In this document: piece after piece, positions 1 through 8,521 of the stretch
How the letters are laid out: each line of letters opens with the position of its first letter
Numbering within the stretch: position 1 is the stretch's first letter
NCBI RefSeq assembly: GCF_011067745.1
Contig: NZ_JAAMPJ010000018.1
Coordinates: 62,001-126,000, forward strand
Length of the DNA stretch: 64,000 nt
Source: Lentzea alba
GTDB taxonomy: Bacteria > Actinomycetota > Actinomycetes > Mycobacteriales > Pseudonocardiaceae
Direction of reading: 5' to 3'
The notes under the pieces: generated by a model
What the model saw: only the letters and a program-made list of their open reading frames with translations
What the model was told of the DNA's origin: nothing
The model's database searches: none
Program-made: the position numbers and the translations under genes

Positions 1-943
1 CCATGGCCCGGCGCATCGCGTCCGTGATGGCGAGTTCCTGTTGGGAGACCAACAGTTCCGCCTTGCGGGTGCTGGACTGCTGCAGGTCGACCGCCGGGTA
101 GATCCTCTTCTGCGCGGCCTTGCGATCGAGCTTCAACTCGGCGTTGCCAGTGCTCTTCAACTCTTCGAAGATCGCCGTGTCAGCCAACGATCCCGTCTCG
201 ACCAGCGCGGTCGCGAAGATCGTGAGGCTGCCGCCGTCCTCGATGTTGCGCGCAGCACCGAGGAACTGCTTCGGCGGCGTCAACGCCCTGGCGTCGATAC
301 CACCGCTGAGAATGCGCCCGCCGTTGGGCTGCGCGAGGTTGTACGCGCGGCCGAGGCGCGTGAGCGAGTCGAGCAGGATCACCACGTCCTGTCCGTCCTC
401 GACCAGCCGCTTGGCCCGCTCGACCGCGAGCTCCGCGACCCGGATGTGCTCGTTGGGATGCTCGTCGAAGGTCGAGGTGAACATCTCGCCGGGGATGGTG
501 CCGCGCATGTCCGTCACCTCTTCGGGCCGTTCGCCGACCAGCGCGACGATCAGGTGAACGTCGGGGTCGTTCTTGGCGATGGCCTGCGCGATCTGCTGCA
601 GCACAATGGTCTTACCTGCCTTGGGTGGCGCCACGATCAGCGCCCGCTGCCCCTTGCCGACCGGCATGACCAGGTCGATCGTGCGGCTGGTCAGCTCGTC
701 CGGGTCGTGCTCCAACCGCAGTCGCTGGTTGGGGTAGAGCGGCGTCAGGTCCGCGAACTTCGGCCGCGGGTGCGGCTTGCGCCCGTTGACCGTGTCCACG
801 CTGATGAGCTTGTCGCTCTCGGCTTCGCCGCTGATCTGGTCGCCGCGGCGCAGGTCGTGTTGCCTCACAAGACTCTGCGGCACCTGCGGCCCGTCAACGA
901 GAAAAGCCTTGTTGTTGCGTATGTCGAGTACACCGATGTGCAT
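1..943 (-). CDS. rho: Short transcription termination factor Rho (paralogue), 3' end beyond window
   Basis: RNA-dependent hexameric helicase/ATPase that terminates transcription. I translated it from the minus strand: 314 codons are visible and the frame is still open at base 1. Landmarks are the Rho-type Walker A APPKAGKT (about residues 105-112), a Walker B segment VVILLDSLTRLG, the GGIDARAL and FLGAARNIEDGG blocks and the C-terminal STRKAELL block. The start is an ATG at 943 with AAAGGA about 11 nt upstream. Oddity: typical actinobacterial Rho has a long N-terminal extension, helix bundle and OB fold before the ATPase. Here the protein opens with MHIGVLDIRNNKAFLVDG and reaches Walker A by residue 105 (about 174-181 in E. 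coli Rho), so the helix bundle is absent and the OB fold is shortened. The frame just upstream ends in a stop at 957-959. I infer a second, reduced Rho rather than the housekeeping copy. Confidence 0.9.
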   Translation of the reverse strand, partial: MHIGVLDIRNNKAFLVDGPQVPQSLVRQHDLRRGDQISGEAESDKLISVDTVNGRKPHPRPKFADLTPLYPNQRLRLEHDPDELTSRTIDLVMPVGKGQRALIVAPPKAGKTIVLQQIAQAIAKNDPDVHLIVALVGERPEEVTDMRGTIPGEMFTSTFDEHPNEHIRVAELAVERAKRLVEDGQDVVILLDSLTRLGRAYNLAQPNGGRILSGGIDARALTPPKQFLGAARNIEDGGSLTIFATALVETGSLADTAIFEELKSTGNAELKLDRKAAQKRIYPAVDLQQSSTRKAELLVSQQELAITDAMRRAM

Positions 944-956
944 CGGGTCTGTCCTT

Positions 957-1148
957 TCAGGAGGGTTGGTTGAGACGCGCTTCATCGACTCCGCGCCTGA
1001 GCTCGTGCTCTCGTCGGAGGAGTGCGCTCGCAGATGCGTTCTGACCGCATCTGATGTGGGTCCACCAGCGTGTGAAGCTGGGGGTGTCGGCTGCGGATCG
1101 GAGAACGTCCAGCAGCTGGTCGGAACTTACGTGCGCCTCGTGGCGCAC
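957..1148 (-). CDS. Possible 63-codon upstream ORF before rho
   Basis: This frame runs to a TGA 13 nt before the rho ATG, so if it is translated it would be an upstream or leader ORF. It begins MRHEAHVSSDQLLDVLRSA and contains a WW pair at about residue 28. Third-position GC is roughly 68%, below what genes here usually show, and I see no clear ribosome binding site or known domain. It may simply be untranslated leader. Otherwise the 257 nt between DUF4360 and rho shows nothing I can support. Confidence 0.2.
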   Translation of the reverse strand: MRHEAHVSSDQLLDVLRSAADTPSFTRWWTHIRCGQNASASALLRREHELRRGVDEARLNQPS

Positions 1149-1200
1149 CGCCGGTTACAACGGACTGTAGCAGACAACGCTCGACGCGCGCTTGTTATTC

Positions 1201-1755
1201 CTAGCACTTCTTCCAGGCCAGCCGGAACGTGGTGCTCACGCTGGAGTCGGTCGAGTCCATGGTCATGAAGCTGGTGTTCCCCTTGCCGGTGACCTTGAGC
1301 TCGGCCTCGATGGTCAACGGCTTGCGGTCCTTGCACGGCCCGTGCGCGACCCCGCTCGGCGTGTCGGTGACCTGCCAGTTGTCACTCATCGGCCCCTGAT
1401 ACGTGTGCATGCTGTGCCGCGTCGGAAACCCCGGGAAGTGGTAGTCGTTGCGCACGACACCCTTGGTCTTGTCGACCAGATGCGCGAACCCGCGGTAGTC
1501 CGTCGCCGCGATGCCGTACGTGTACCCGGCGGCGTGGTTGAGCCGCAGCGCGATCGTGCAACTCTTCTTGGCCTCACTGCCGTTGCCCTGCACCAGGAAG
1601 TCGCTGTACGTCACCGTGAACGCCTCGTTGTCCTGCGACATGCCCACACTCACCGTGCCGGCCGGGCACCCCGAGCCGCTGACGCTCACCACGTCGATGG
1701 TGACGGGGCCGGGCGGCGGCACGAGGGTCGCCAGCAGTGCCACCACAGCCAACAT
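1201..1755 (-). CDS. Secreted DUF4360 family protein
   Basis: A 184-residue exported protein of unknown function. It has a short hydrophobic signal segment (MLAVVALLATLV) followed by the DUF4360 signature: GSGCPAGTVSV near residue 28, FTVTYSDF near 46, a Cys in KSCTIAL, and a C-terminal Cys (LAWKKC). These cysteines would suit disulphides outside the cell. Family members are small secreted beta-rich proteins of actinobacteria and fungi with no established activity. The ATG at 1755 has GGAGG six nt upstream. It starts 30 nt after the NACHT stop on the same strand, so the two may share a transcript, though the products act in different compartments. Confidence 0.8.
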   Translation of the reverse strand: MLAVVALLATLVPPPGPVTIDVVSVSGSGCPAGTVSVGMSQDNEAFTVTYSDFLVQGNGSEAKKSCTIALRLNHAAGYTYGIAATDYRGFAHLVDKTKGVVRNDYHFPGFPTRHSMHTYQGPMSDNWQVTDTPSGVAHGPCKDRKPLTIEAELKVTGKGNTSFMTMDSTDSSVSTTFRLAWKKC

Positions 1756-1785
1756 CGAGGCCTCCTCACGTCACTGCAGGAGAAC

Positions 1786-4700
1786 CTATCGAGCCCCGCA
1801 ATCACGCAATCGGACCAGCAAGGCCCGCGCATCCTCCCGCATCAGCTCACTCCACCGGGCGAGATCACGCGCCGCACCGCACCGCACATGCCTCGGCACC
1901 GTCTCGTCCCACGCCACCGCCCTGGCGATCACCGACGCGGCCTCCCGCTGGTCCCGCCGCATCTCGACCAGCGCCCGCGCACACCGCATCCGCACCACTG
2001 GGCTGGGCTCGCTCCTCCCCATCGCCCGCAACGGCGCCACCGCCCGCGCCGAGTCGATCTCACCGACCCAGCTCAGCACCCGCACGCGCCGCAACGGATC
2101 CACTTGCTCAATCAGTCCTTTGAGGACGGTCAACGCCTCGCGTCGGGCAGACTGCTCGACCTGGCGGAGGATCATGGCCGCCTCCGCCCGCGCCAGCACC
2201 GGAAGTCCCGAATCGGCGATCATCGCGCGAGCCACGTCCGCGGCCCGTTTCCTCCCGGCCACGCCGAAGTCGTCGAGGCACCAAGCCGTCCATACGCGCA
2301 ACGCGGACCTTTCGCGATCGTCAGCAGCGATCTTCTCGATCACCTCGACCCCGGCGGCACGATCATCGGCCGAGTACGGCGCTAGCTTCCAGGCCGCTCG
2401 TACTCGTGCGGCGGTTACTTCGCCGGCGTCGTCGCGGGTTTTGCGGAGCGCTTCCAGGTCCGTGGCCACCAGCTGTCCGTCGATGCGGCGTCGCCGTGAC
2501 TGCGCGGCGCACAACACGTCCAGCACGGCGGTGCCGAGTTCCGCGCCGAGGTCTTGCAGCAGGAGGGCTGCGGCGTGCCGGACGCGGAACAGCAGTCCTT
2601 CGTCCGCGACCTGTCCAAGCGCGTTGTCGTGCACGCGCCACCAGTGCGTCTCGCTGAGACTTGCGAGAGCTGACAAGGCCTTGTGCCCCCGCAGTTGCTC
2701 GAGAACCGCAACCGCCTCGGCCTGGAAGGTCGACGACAGCCCGGCGAGGATTGCGGCGGCTTTCGCTCGTTGCCGGGGAGGAGTTTCCGGTGCCGTCAAA
2801 ACGTCACGAATCTCCGCCACGGTCTCGTCGCGCAACGGCAGGTCATCCCACTGATCCGGGGACGGCACCCGGTCCTCGATCGGAAGCGAGCGGTCGTGCA
2901 GCAGCGTTCGTTCCAGATCGGTGCGCACCGGACGAGGCACCGTGGTGATCAGCGACCGCCAGGCCTTCCTGGTCACGTCCGGGTCGCGCAGGATCTCGAC
3001 CGCCGCCCGCTCGTAGCGCGGCGCTACCGGACGCATCAGCACGTACAGCCACCGCAACGCTCTCGCCCGATCGTCCACGGGAACGCTCGCGTCCTCCGCG
3101 AACCGCCACTGGACGGGAATGGACGACGCCGTGGTCGTCCGGTCGAGCTGGGTGAGGGACCACACCGCCAGGCTGCGCTCGTCGACCGGGACGTCGTTGT
3201 CGTCGATCACGGACTGCAGGAAGGCGGTTGCCTCCTCCAGCGCGGCCGGCTCCACCGACACCAGGTTCTGCACCGCGAAGCGGCGTGAATTGAGCGGCAA
3301 CAGCTCGTCCCGGGCGAGCCGGCGCAGTTCGGTGGAGTCCGCGAGCACGGTGGCGGCGGCGATGAGCTCTGCCGACGTCGCCGTGCGGCTGTCGAGCCGG
3401 GCGCGGAACCGCTCCGCCACGTCCGCGCCGAACGAACTCAGGTCGGCCGCGAAACCCCTGAGCATCTCGATGGGAAGCCCTTCGGCCGCAGTCACGAGCA
3501 GGTCTGCTGCGCGGTCGAGATAAGCCGGCCGCCGGGATGCGAGCAGGACCGCCGCTTCGGCCCGGTCGTCGGCGGCGAGGCCGGGGAAGTTCACCAGACG
3601 TTCCAGAGCCGCCAGCGCCTCCTGGCTGTCACCGTGTCCCAGGTCGTCCAGAGCCTGCACCGCGTTCCACGCCCGCCCGGCCGAGGTTCGTTCGCCGGCG
3701 AGGATCTCCGCCAGCCCTTCGGCGAGTTCCCGGCGCGGGCCCACCCCGCTGGCTCCGTGATAGGACGCGAGGTAGAGGAAGTTGGTGATCATCGACTCGC
3801 CGGTGATGATCCGGCGCAGTTCCACTGCCGACTCGCGGTCGAAGCAATTGCCGAGCACGCTGAGCCCGTTCGCGGCGGCTATCCGGATCCCTGTCGACCG
3901 CCGCACGTCACGCGCGGCGGCTCGCAGCACAGTCGCCGCTTCCTTCACACGCACACCGTCTTCGCCCAGGACCGTGTTGGCCAGCATCACCATCACGTTC
4001 TCGGAGGCGTCCGGTGAGCGGGCGGAGTCCAGCAGTGCGGCCAGCGCCTCATCCACGCCCCCGGCCTGGGCCAACTGCTGACGGGCGCTTGGCTCGCTGA
4101 GCTTCCGCAGCTGCGCCATCACCCGCGGGTGATGGTCAGGGCCTGACCTGATGAGCGTAGTAGCGGCGCGGCATCGGACCTCGACGTGCACACCGGGGTC
4201 GGCGACCAGGTCGTGCAGCGCGCGAACAGCCTCTGCGCGATGAGGATCGCCGAGGTTGACCAGCTCGTCGAGAGCCGTGACGTGATCGTGCGAGCCCATC
4301 GGTGTGCCGGAGTTCAGCAAAGCGGCAGCGGCCTCATCGCGGTATGCCGGTCCGGCACCACCCAGTGCTGCGGCCGCCCGCGTGATGTTGTTCCAGTTCT
4401 GATGAGGTTCGTCGAGCATCTTCCGCAGTTCGGCGAGCGCGACCTCGCGTTGTGGTCCATAGGTGATCAGATGACCGAGCAGGATGCTGCGGTTCAGGTC
4501 GCGGACCGCGTTCCTGGCCAAGTCCGCGATGAGCTGGCCGGCCGCCCGCCGATGCTGCGGTCCCAGCTCACTCAGCGCCTTGGCCGCAGCAACGTGTGCG
4601 CGGGCATGGTGGCGGCGTTCGGTCAGGTGCGCGGTCAGTTCTTCGGCAGCCTCGTCGAGATGAGCAGAACTGATCGAGGCGAGCCCGAGCGCCGCGTCGT

Positions 4701-6861
4701 GCCAGACGTAGTAGGTGATCGTCGGGCAGCGCAGCACTGAGAGGAAGTGGCGCGCGCAGGTGTCCGCGAACTCCGGGCCGATCTCCAGCAGACCTGTGGC
4801 CGCTTCGACGATGGAACGCGGTGACGAGTCTACATCGGACAGAATCCGGGTGAGCACGTTGATCGAGAAGTCGCGTGCTTCGCCACCGAACGCGGCCAGG
4901 ATCACTGCGGCGGCCCGCACGGACGTGCCGGTGGCGATGGGATCGGTGAGGACTGCGCGCAGGCCGCGTGCGGCGGCTTCGCGTTCGCTGGTTCCGCACT
5001 GTGCCAACGCTTCTGCGGCCACGAGCCGGTCGTGCACCGACGCGTGCGGCTCGTCGACCAGATGGTGCAGGAACCTGACGGCGTCCCGGGTGTGCGGCCC
5101 GCGGACGCGCACCGCGAGCGCCGTGGCGGCTTCCGCTCGTGATCGCCAAGGCGCGTTCGAACAGTTCATCAGGCGGATGAGCCACTCCGCCAGGCCGGGG
5201 AACAGGGTGGCGCGCGAGGCCTCGGCGAGGATGTCGGCCGCGTTGTAGTGCGTGGTCATGGCCCAGCCCCAGACCGTGGCGAGGAATGCCTCCGTCCTCG
5301 CTGCCGACGCCGGTAGGTGGTGGGCGAGCAGGCGGGCCGCGAGGAGGTGCTGGCCCGCGGTGCCCCGGTGCAGCCAGTCGAGAAGCCTGTCGGCCTCGGC
5401 GGGATGCAGACGGGCGTGGTGGAGCAGCACGGCACGGGCGAACCGGCCTGACTCGCGGGCGTCGGCGGCGTGCAGGAGGTCGGCGAAGGCGTTGGGGCAG
5501 AACTCGTCTGGCAGTTCGCGGGCACGGGAAGTGGCGGCCAGGTGCTCGGCGAAGCTGTGGTGCTGGAACGCGAGATCGTCACCACGCAACACGAACGGGC
5601 CGACAGCGAGCAGGTAGGCGGTCAGGTCCTCCTGCCACGACAGGGAGTTCGGTGCGCAACGCTCCTCAACCCAGCGGCGGGCGGCGGCGAGGAGTGACGG
5701 GTCCTCTTCGAGACGGAGGCGGGCGAGGTGTTCCAGGAGTTTTTCCCGGTCGAACTCGTCCGGCTTGCCGCGACGGATGTGCGCGAGGTAGGTCTCGTAG
5801 AGCGAGTACTGGTCGCCGGGCAACGGTTGTCCGCCGTACTCGCCGAAGATGATCGCGGCGATCGTGGCGAAAAGCGGAGTCTCGACGAGCTCGTCGAGGT
5901 GGGCTTCGCGGATCTGATGCAGGAAGCGTTGAGCGTCGTCTCCGGGAAACCAGTTGGCGGCGAAGCGTTCCAACGCCGCAGCGTCGAATGGTTGCAGTTC
6001 ATAGCGAACGGCACCGATGCGCTGCAGAGGGGCGAGGGCACCACCTTCGGTGGGACGTGTGGTGAGCAGGATCCGGTAGGCGTCGTCCGATGCCCAGGCA
6101 GCGAGGCGGTTGAGGAGGCGCAGGCGGAGTTCGGCGTCGGCGACCTCGTCCAGGCCGTCCACCAGGAGGAGCCAGCGGCAGCCGATCGCGCGTTCGGTGA
6201 AGAGGTCCTTGTCGACGGGTTCCCGCAGGAGGGAACCGTATTCGACAGCCGTGCTGTCGGCCAGCGCCTGGGCGAAGGGGACATCGAGGCGAGCGGCGAG
6301 GGTGTAGGCGGTGACTCGGAGCGGGACAACCGGTTCGGACAGCGGAGCATCGCCGCGCCGCGTCCAATGCTCAGCGATCTCTGCGGCGAGACGCCGGGTC
6401 AGGGTGGACTTGCCGAGGCCGGGGCCTCCAGTGACCACCAGGTGTGCGTCGCCGTCCAGTGCCTCGGGCAACGTGAGAGACGGCGGGCGAACGGTGAGGC
6501 GCACCATCGGGCGAGCGGCGGGTTCGATCAACCTGCCGTCGTCGTCGAGGACCGGTCCTTGGCGGGGCTGTTCGGGTTCCTCGACGGCGTTGCCGAGGTC
6601 CTGGCGTACGTAGACGGTGTCCAACGACGGCTTGCGGGCGCCTGGGAGTCGATAGGAGGAGTCGTTCGCGGCGTGGATCTGCGCCCGCAGCAGGGACTGG
6701 ATCTCTGGCGGCGGCTGTGGCGCGTCCGCCCACGTCCGCGGTGGGTCGTACGTGGGTCTCGGTGCCTTGCCAGGGTGGAAGTGCACGTCGCGGATGGTGT
6801 GGGCCTGCAGCGAGTGACCTCCGACGTCGCCCGTGGAGAAGTTCAGGTCGTCGCGCGCCAT
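1786..6861 (-). CDS. NACHT NTPase with long HEAT-like repeat C-terminus (bacterial NLR-like)
   Basis: A 1691-residue intracellular STAND ATPase. The NACHT core is clear: Walker A GGPGLGKS (145-152), Walker B LLLVDGLDEV (231-240) and the following LLTTRP sensor segment (265-270), with conserved blocks up to about residue 470. From about 520 to the end it is a long run of helical repeats, alternating alanine- and leucine-rich pairs such as AAVILAAFG and EAATGLLEIG, read as HEAT-like and the probable ligand sensor. Residues 7-30 hold a short motif, NFSTGDVGGHSLQAHTIRD then VHFH, like the glycine/glutamine segments (BASS/RHIM-like) at the N-termini of other actinobacterial NLRs. No separate enzymatic effector domain is visible. 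Bacterial NACHT proteins include antiphage factors; that role here is inference. ATG 6861 is the only good start. Confidence 0.88.
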   Translation of the reverse strand: MARDDLNFSTGDVGGHSLQAHTIRDVHFHPGKAPRPTYDPPRTWADAPQPPPEIQSLLRAQIHAANDSSYRLPGARKPSLDTVYVRQDLGNAVEEPEQPRQGPVLDDDGRLIEPAARPMVRLTVRPPSLTLPEALDGDAHLVVTGGPGLGKSTLTRRLAAEIAEHWTRRGDAPLSEPVVPLRVTAYTLAARLDVPFAQALADSTAVEYGSLLREPVDKDLFTERAIGCRWLLLVDGLDEVADAELRLRLLNRLAAWASDDAYRILLTTRPTEGGALAPLQRIGAVRYELQPFDAAALERFAANWFPGDDAQRFLHQIREAHLDELVETPLFATIAAIIFGEYGGQPLPGDQYSLYETYLAHIRRGKPDEFDREKLLEHLARLRLEEDPSLLAAARRWVEERCAPNSLSWQEDLTAYLLAVGPFVLRGDDLAFQHHSFAEHLAATSRARELPDEFCPNAFADLLHAADARESGRFARAVLLHHARLHPAEADRLLDWLHRGTAGQHLLAARLLAHHLPASAARTEAFLATVWGWAMTTHYNAADILAEASRATLFPGLAEWLIRLMNCSNAPWRSRAEAATALAVRVRGPHTRDAVRFLHHLVDEPHASVHDRLVAAEALAQCGTSEREAAARGLRAVLTDPIATGTSVRAAAVILAAFGGEARDFSINVLTRILSDVDSSPRSIVEAATGLLEIGPEFADTCARHFLSVLRCPTITYYVWHDAALGLASISSAHLDEAAEELTAHLTERRHHARAHVAAAKALSELGPQHRRAAGQLIADLARNAVRDLNRSILLGHLITYGPQREVALAELRKMLDEPHQNWNNITRAAAALGGAGPAYRDEAAAALLNSGTPMGSHDHVTALDELVNLGDPHRAEAVRALHDLVADPGVHVEVRCRAATTLIRSGPDHHPRVMAQLRKLSEPSARQQLAQAGGVDEALAALLDSARSPDASENVMVMLANTVLGEDGVRVKEAATVLRAAARDVRRSTGIRIAAANGLSVLGNCFDRESAVELRRIITGESMITNFLYLASYHGASGVGPRRELAEGLAEILAGERTSAGRAWNAVQALDDLGHGDSQEALAALERLVNFPGLAADDRAEAAVLLASRRPAYLDRAADLLVTAAEGLPIEMLRGFAADLSSFGADVAERFRARLDSRTATSAELIAAATVLADSTELRRLARDELLPLNSRRFAVQNLVSVEPAALEEATAFLQSVIDDNDVPVDERSLAVWSLTQLDRTTTASSIPVQWRFAEDASVPVDDRARALRWLYVLMRPVAPRYERAAVEILRDPDVTRKAWRSLITTVPRPVRTDLERTLLHDRSLPIEDRVPSPDQWDDLPLRDETVAEIRDVLTAPETPPRQRAKAAAILAGLSSTFQAEAVAVLEQLRGHKALSALASLSETHWWRVHDNALGQVADEGLLFRVRHAAALLLQDLGAELGTAVLDVLCAAQSRRRRIDGQLVATDLEALRKTRDDAGEVTAARVRAAWKLAPYSADDRAAGVEVIEKIAADDRERSALRVWTAWCLDDFGVAGRKRAADVARAMIADSGLPVLARAEAAMILRQVEQSARREALTVLKGLIEQVDPLRRVRVLSWVGEIDSARAVAPLRAMGRSEPSPVVRMRCARALVEMRRDQREAASVIARAVAWDETVPRHVRCGAARDLARWSELMREDARALLVRLRDCGAR

Positions 6862-6913
6862 CGCGCGATGCTCTCACGGCAAGCTAGTTCATTTGTGGAC
6901 AAAACAAGGACGG

Positions 6914-8521
6914 TCAGGCCCCGGCCAGGTCGCCCACCACGTGGATCACGGTCGGACGGTCCGCGGCGAAGGCCTTGCGCAGGGCGGTGGCGAGCCTGTC
7001 GGAGTCGTCGACGGTGACGCCGTGGCAGTTGAGGCCCTTGGCGACCTGGACGAAGTCGATGCCGGGCAGGTTCACGCCGTGCACGGGTTCGCTGCGGTCC
7101 ACCATCTCGCGGCGGATCTCGCCGTAGCCGCCGTTGTCGCAGATGATCACCGGCAGGGCGAGGCGTTCCTGGGCCGCGGTGGCCAGTTCGGGGAGGGTGA
7201 ACATCATGCCGCCGTCGCCGTGCAGGGCCACGACCTGGCGGTCGGGGGCCGCCATCTTGGCGCCGATGGCGGCCGGCAGGCCGTAGCCGAGGGTGCCGAA
7301 GCCGGTGGGGTACAGGAAGCTCGCCGGGCCTTCCAGCGGCAGGTTGGACAAAGTGCCGTAGTAGCAGACCATCGCGCTGTCGCCGGCGATGATGGCGCCT
7401 GGGGACAGGACTTCGCGCATGGCCTCCACGAGCGGCAGCCAGGTGGCGCCTTGGGTGCGGGCGTGTTTGCGGAAGAGCTTCTGCCAGCGTTCGGCGCGCT
7501 GAACCGAATCCTGGCCGGCGTTGCCCTTGCCGAGGCGTTGGTTCAGGGCTTCTGCGGTGGCGTGAGCGTCGCCGACGAGGCGGTAGTCGGGGTTGGCGTT
7601 GGTGATCATCTGCGCCGGGTCGACGTCGATGCGGATGAGGTCGCCGGGGAACTTCAGCGGGCCGTTCCACAGGTCGGTGGAGGCCAGTTCGGTGCCGATG
7701 GCCACCACGACGTCGCATTCGGCGACGAAATCGGCGACCGCCTTGTGGTGCAGACCCGCGCCTATGGAGAGCCGGTGGTGTTCGGAGAAGGTGCCTTTGC
7801 CGTTGGCGGTGGCGACCACGGGGGCGCCCAGGCGTTCGGCGAGGGTGGTGATCTCTTCGGCGGCGCCCTTGGCACCACCGCCGATGATGAAGCCTGGACG
7901 TTCGGCGCTGCTCAGGCGGCGGGCAGCCGCGGCGATGGTGACGGCGTCGGCCGGCGGGTGGGCGAGCGGGACCGGGGCCACGTCGCTGACCTTCTCGACG
8001 GCGTCGATCAGGTCCAGCGGGATCTCCAGGTGCGCCGGGCGGGGGCGGCCGGAGGTCATGTGCGCGAAGGCCTGTGCGACGGCCAGCGGGATTTCGGCCA
8101 CGCTGTGCACGCGGTTCGAGTAGCCGATCACGGCTTCGAGCGCGGCGCTCTGGTGACGGACCTCGTGCAGGGTGCCGTTGCCGCGGCCGGGGTGGCGCAG
8201 CGGCATGCCCGGTGAGATGAGCAGCACCGGCACGGAGTCCGAGTACGACTGGGTGATCGCGGTCATGGCGTTGAGCACGGCCGGGCCGCTCGTGGTGAGG
8301 CAGATGCCCGGTTTGCCGGTGACGCGGGCGTAGCCGTCGGCGGCGAAACCGGCGCCCTGCTCGTGGCGCGGGGTGACGTGCTTGACGTCGTGCTCGGCCA
8401 GGGCGCGGTAGATGCCGAGGTTGTGGGTGCCGGGGATGCCGAACACCAGCTCGGTGCCGTGCGCGACGAGTGCGCGCACCAGCGCGTCACCCCCGCTGAG
8501 TCGAGGAGGGGTCATGCTCAT
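6914..8521 (-). CDS. ThDP-dependent 2-oxo acid decarboxylase / acetolactate synthase-like enzyme
   Basis: A 535-residue thiamine-diphosphate enzyme with the usual PYR, central and PP domains. The activating glutamate lies in HEQGAGFAADGYAR (about residue 50), and the ThDP/Mg motif begins GDGGMMFTLPEL and ends in the asparagine of ICDNGGYG. The family includes acetolactate synthase large subunit, benzoylformate decarboxylase and 5-guanidino-2-oxopentanoate decarboxylase (AruI). No regulatory subunit gene is adjacent, so a catabolic decarboxylase fits better than a biosynthetic acetolactate synthase. ATG at 8521 overlaps the stop of the preceding CoA synthetase gene by four bases (ATGA), the sign of translational coupling; a second in-frame ATG lies at 8515. 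Last gene of a three-gene operon. Exact substrate unknown. Confidence 0.88.
   Translation of the reverse strand: MSMTPPRLSGGDALVRALVAHGTELVFGIPGTHNLGIYRALAEHDVKHVTPRHEQGAGFAADGYARVTGKPGICLTTSGPAVLNAMTAITQSYSDSVPVLLISPGMPLRHPGRGNGTLHEVRHQSAALEAVIGYSNRVHSVAEIPLAVAQAFAHMTSGRPRPAHLEIPLDLIDAVEKVSDVAPVPLAHPPADAVTIAAAARRLSSAERPGFIIGGGAKGAAEEITTLAERLGAPVVATANGKGTFSEHHRLSIGAGLHHKAVADFVAECDVVVAIGTELASTDLWNGPLKFPGDLIRIDVDPAQMITNANPDYRLVGDAHATAEALNQRLGKGNAGQDSVQRAERWQKLFRKHARTQGATWLPLVEAMREVLSPGAIIAGDSAMVCYYGTLSNLPLEGPASFLYPTGFGTLGYGLPAAIGAKMAAPDRQVVALHGDGGMMFTLPELATAAQERLALPVIICDNGGYGEIRREMVDRSEPVHGVNLPGIDFVQVAKGLNCHGVTVDDSDRLATALRKAFAADRPTVIHVVGDLAGA

Noticed and set aside
41-973. Long plus-strand open frame opposite rho
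   Set aside because: Its translation has no family features, while the minus strand reads as Rho with intact motifs.
1786-6861. A restriction-modification or CBASS-type defence island around the NACHT gene
   Set aside because: No methyltransferase, nuclease, cyclase or effector genes nearby; only the NTPase itself supports a defence role.
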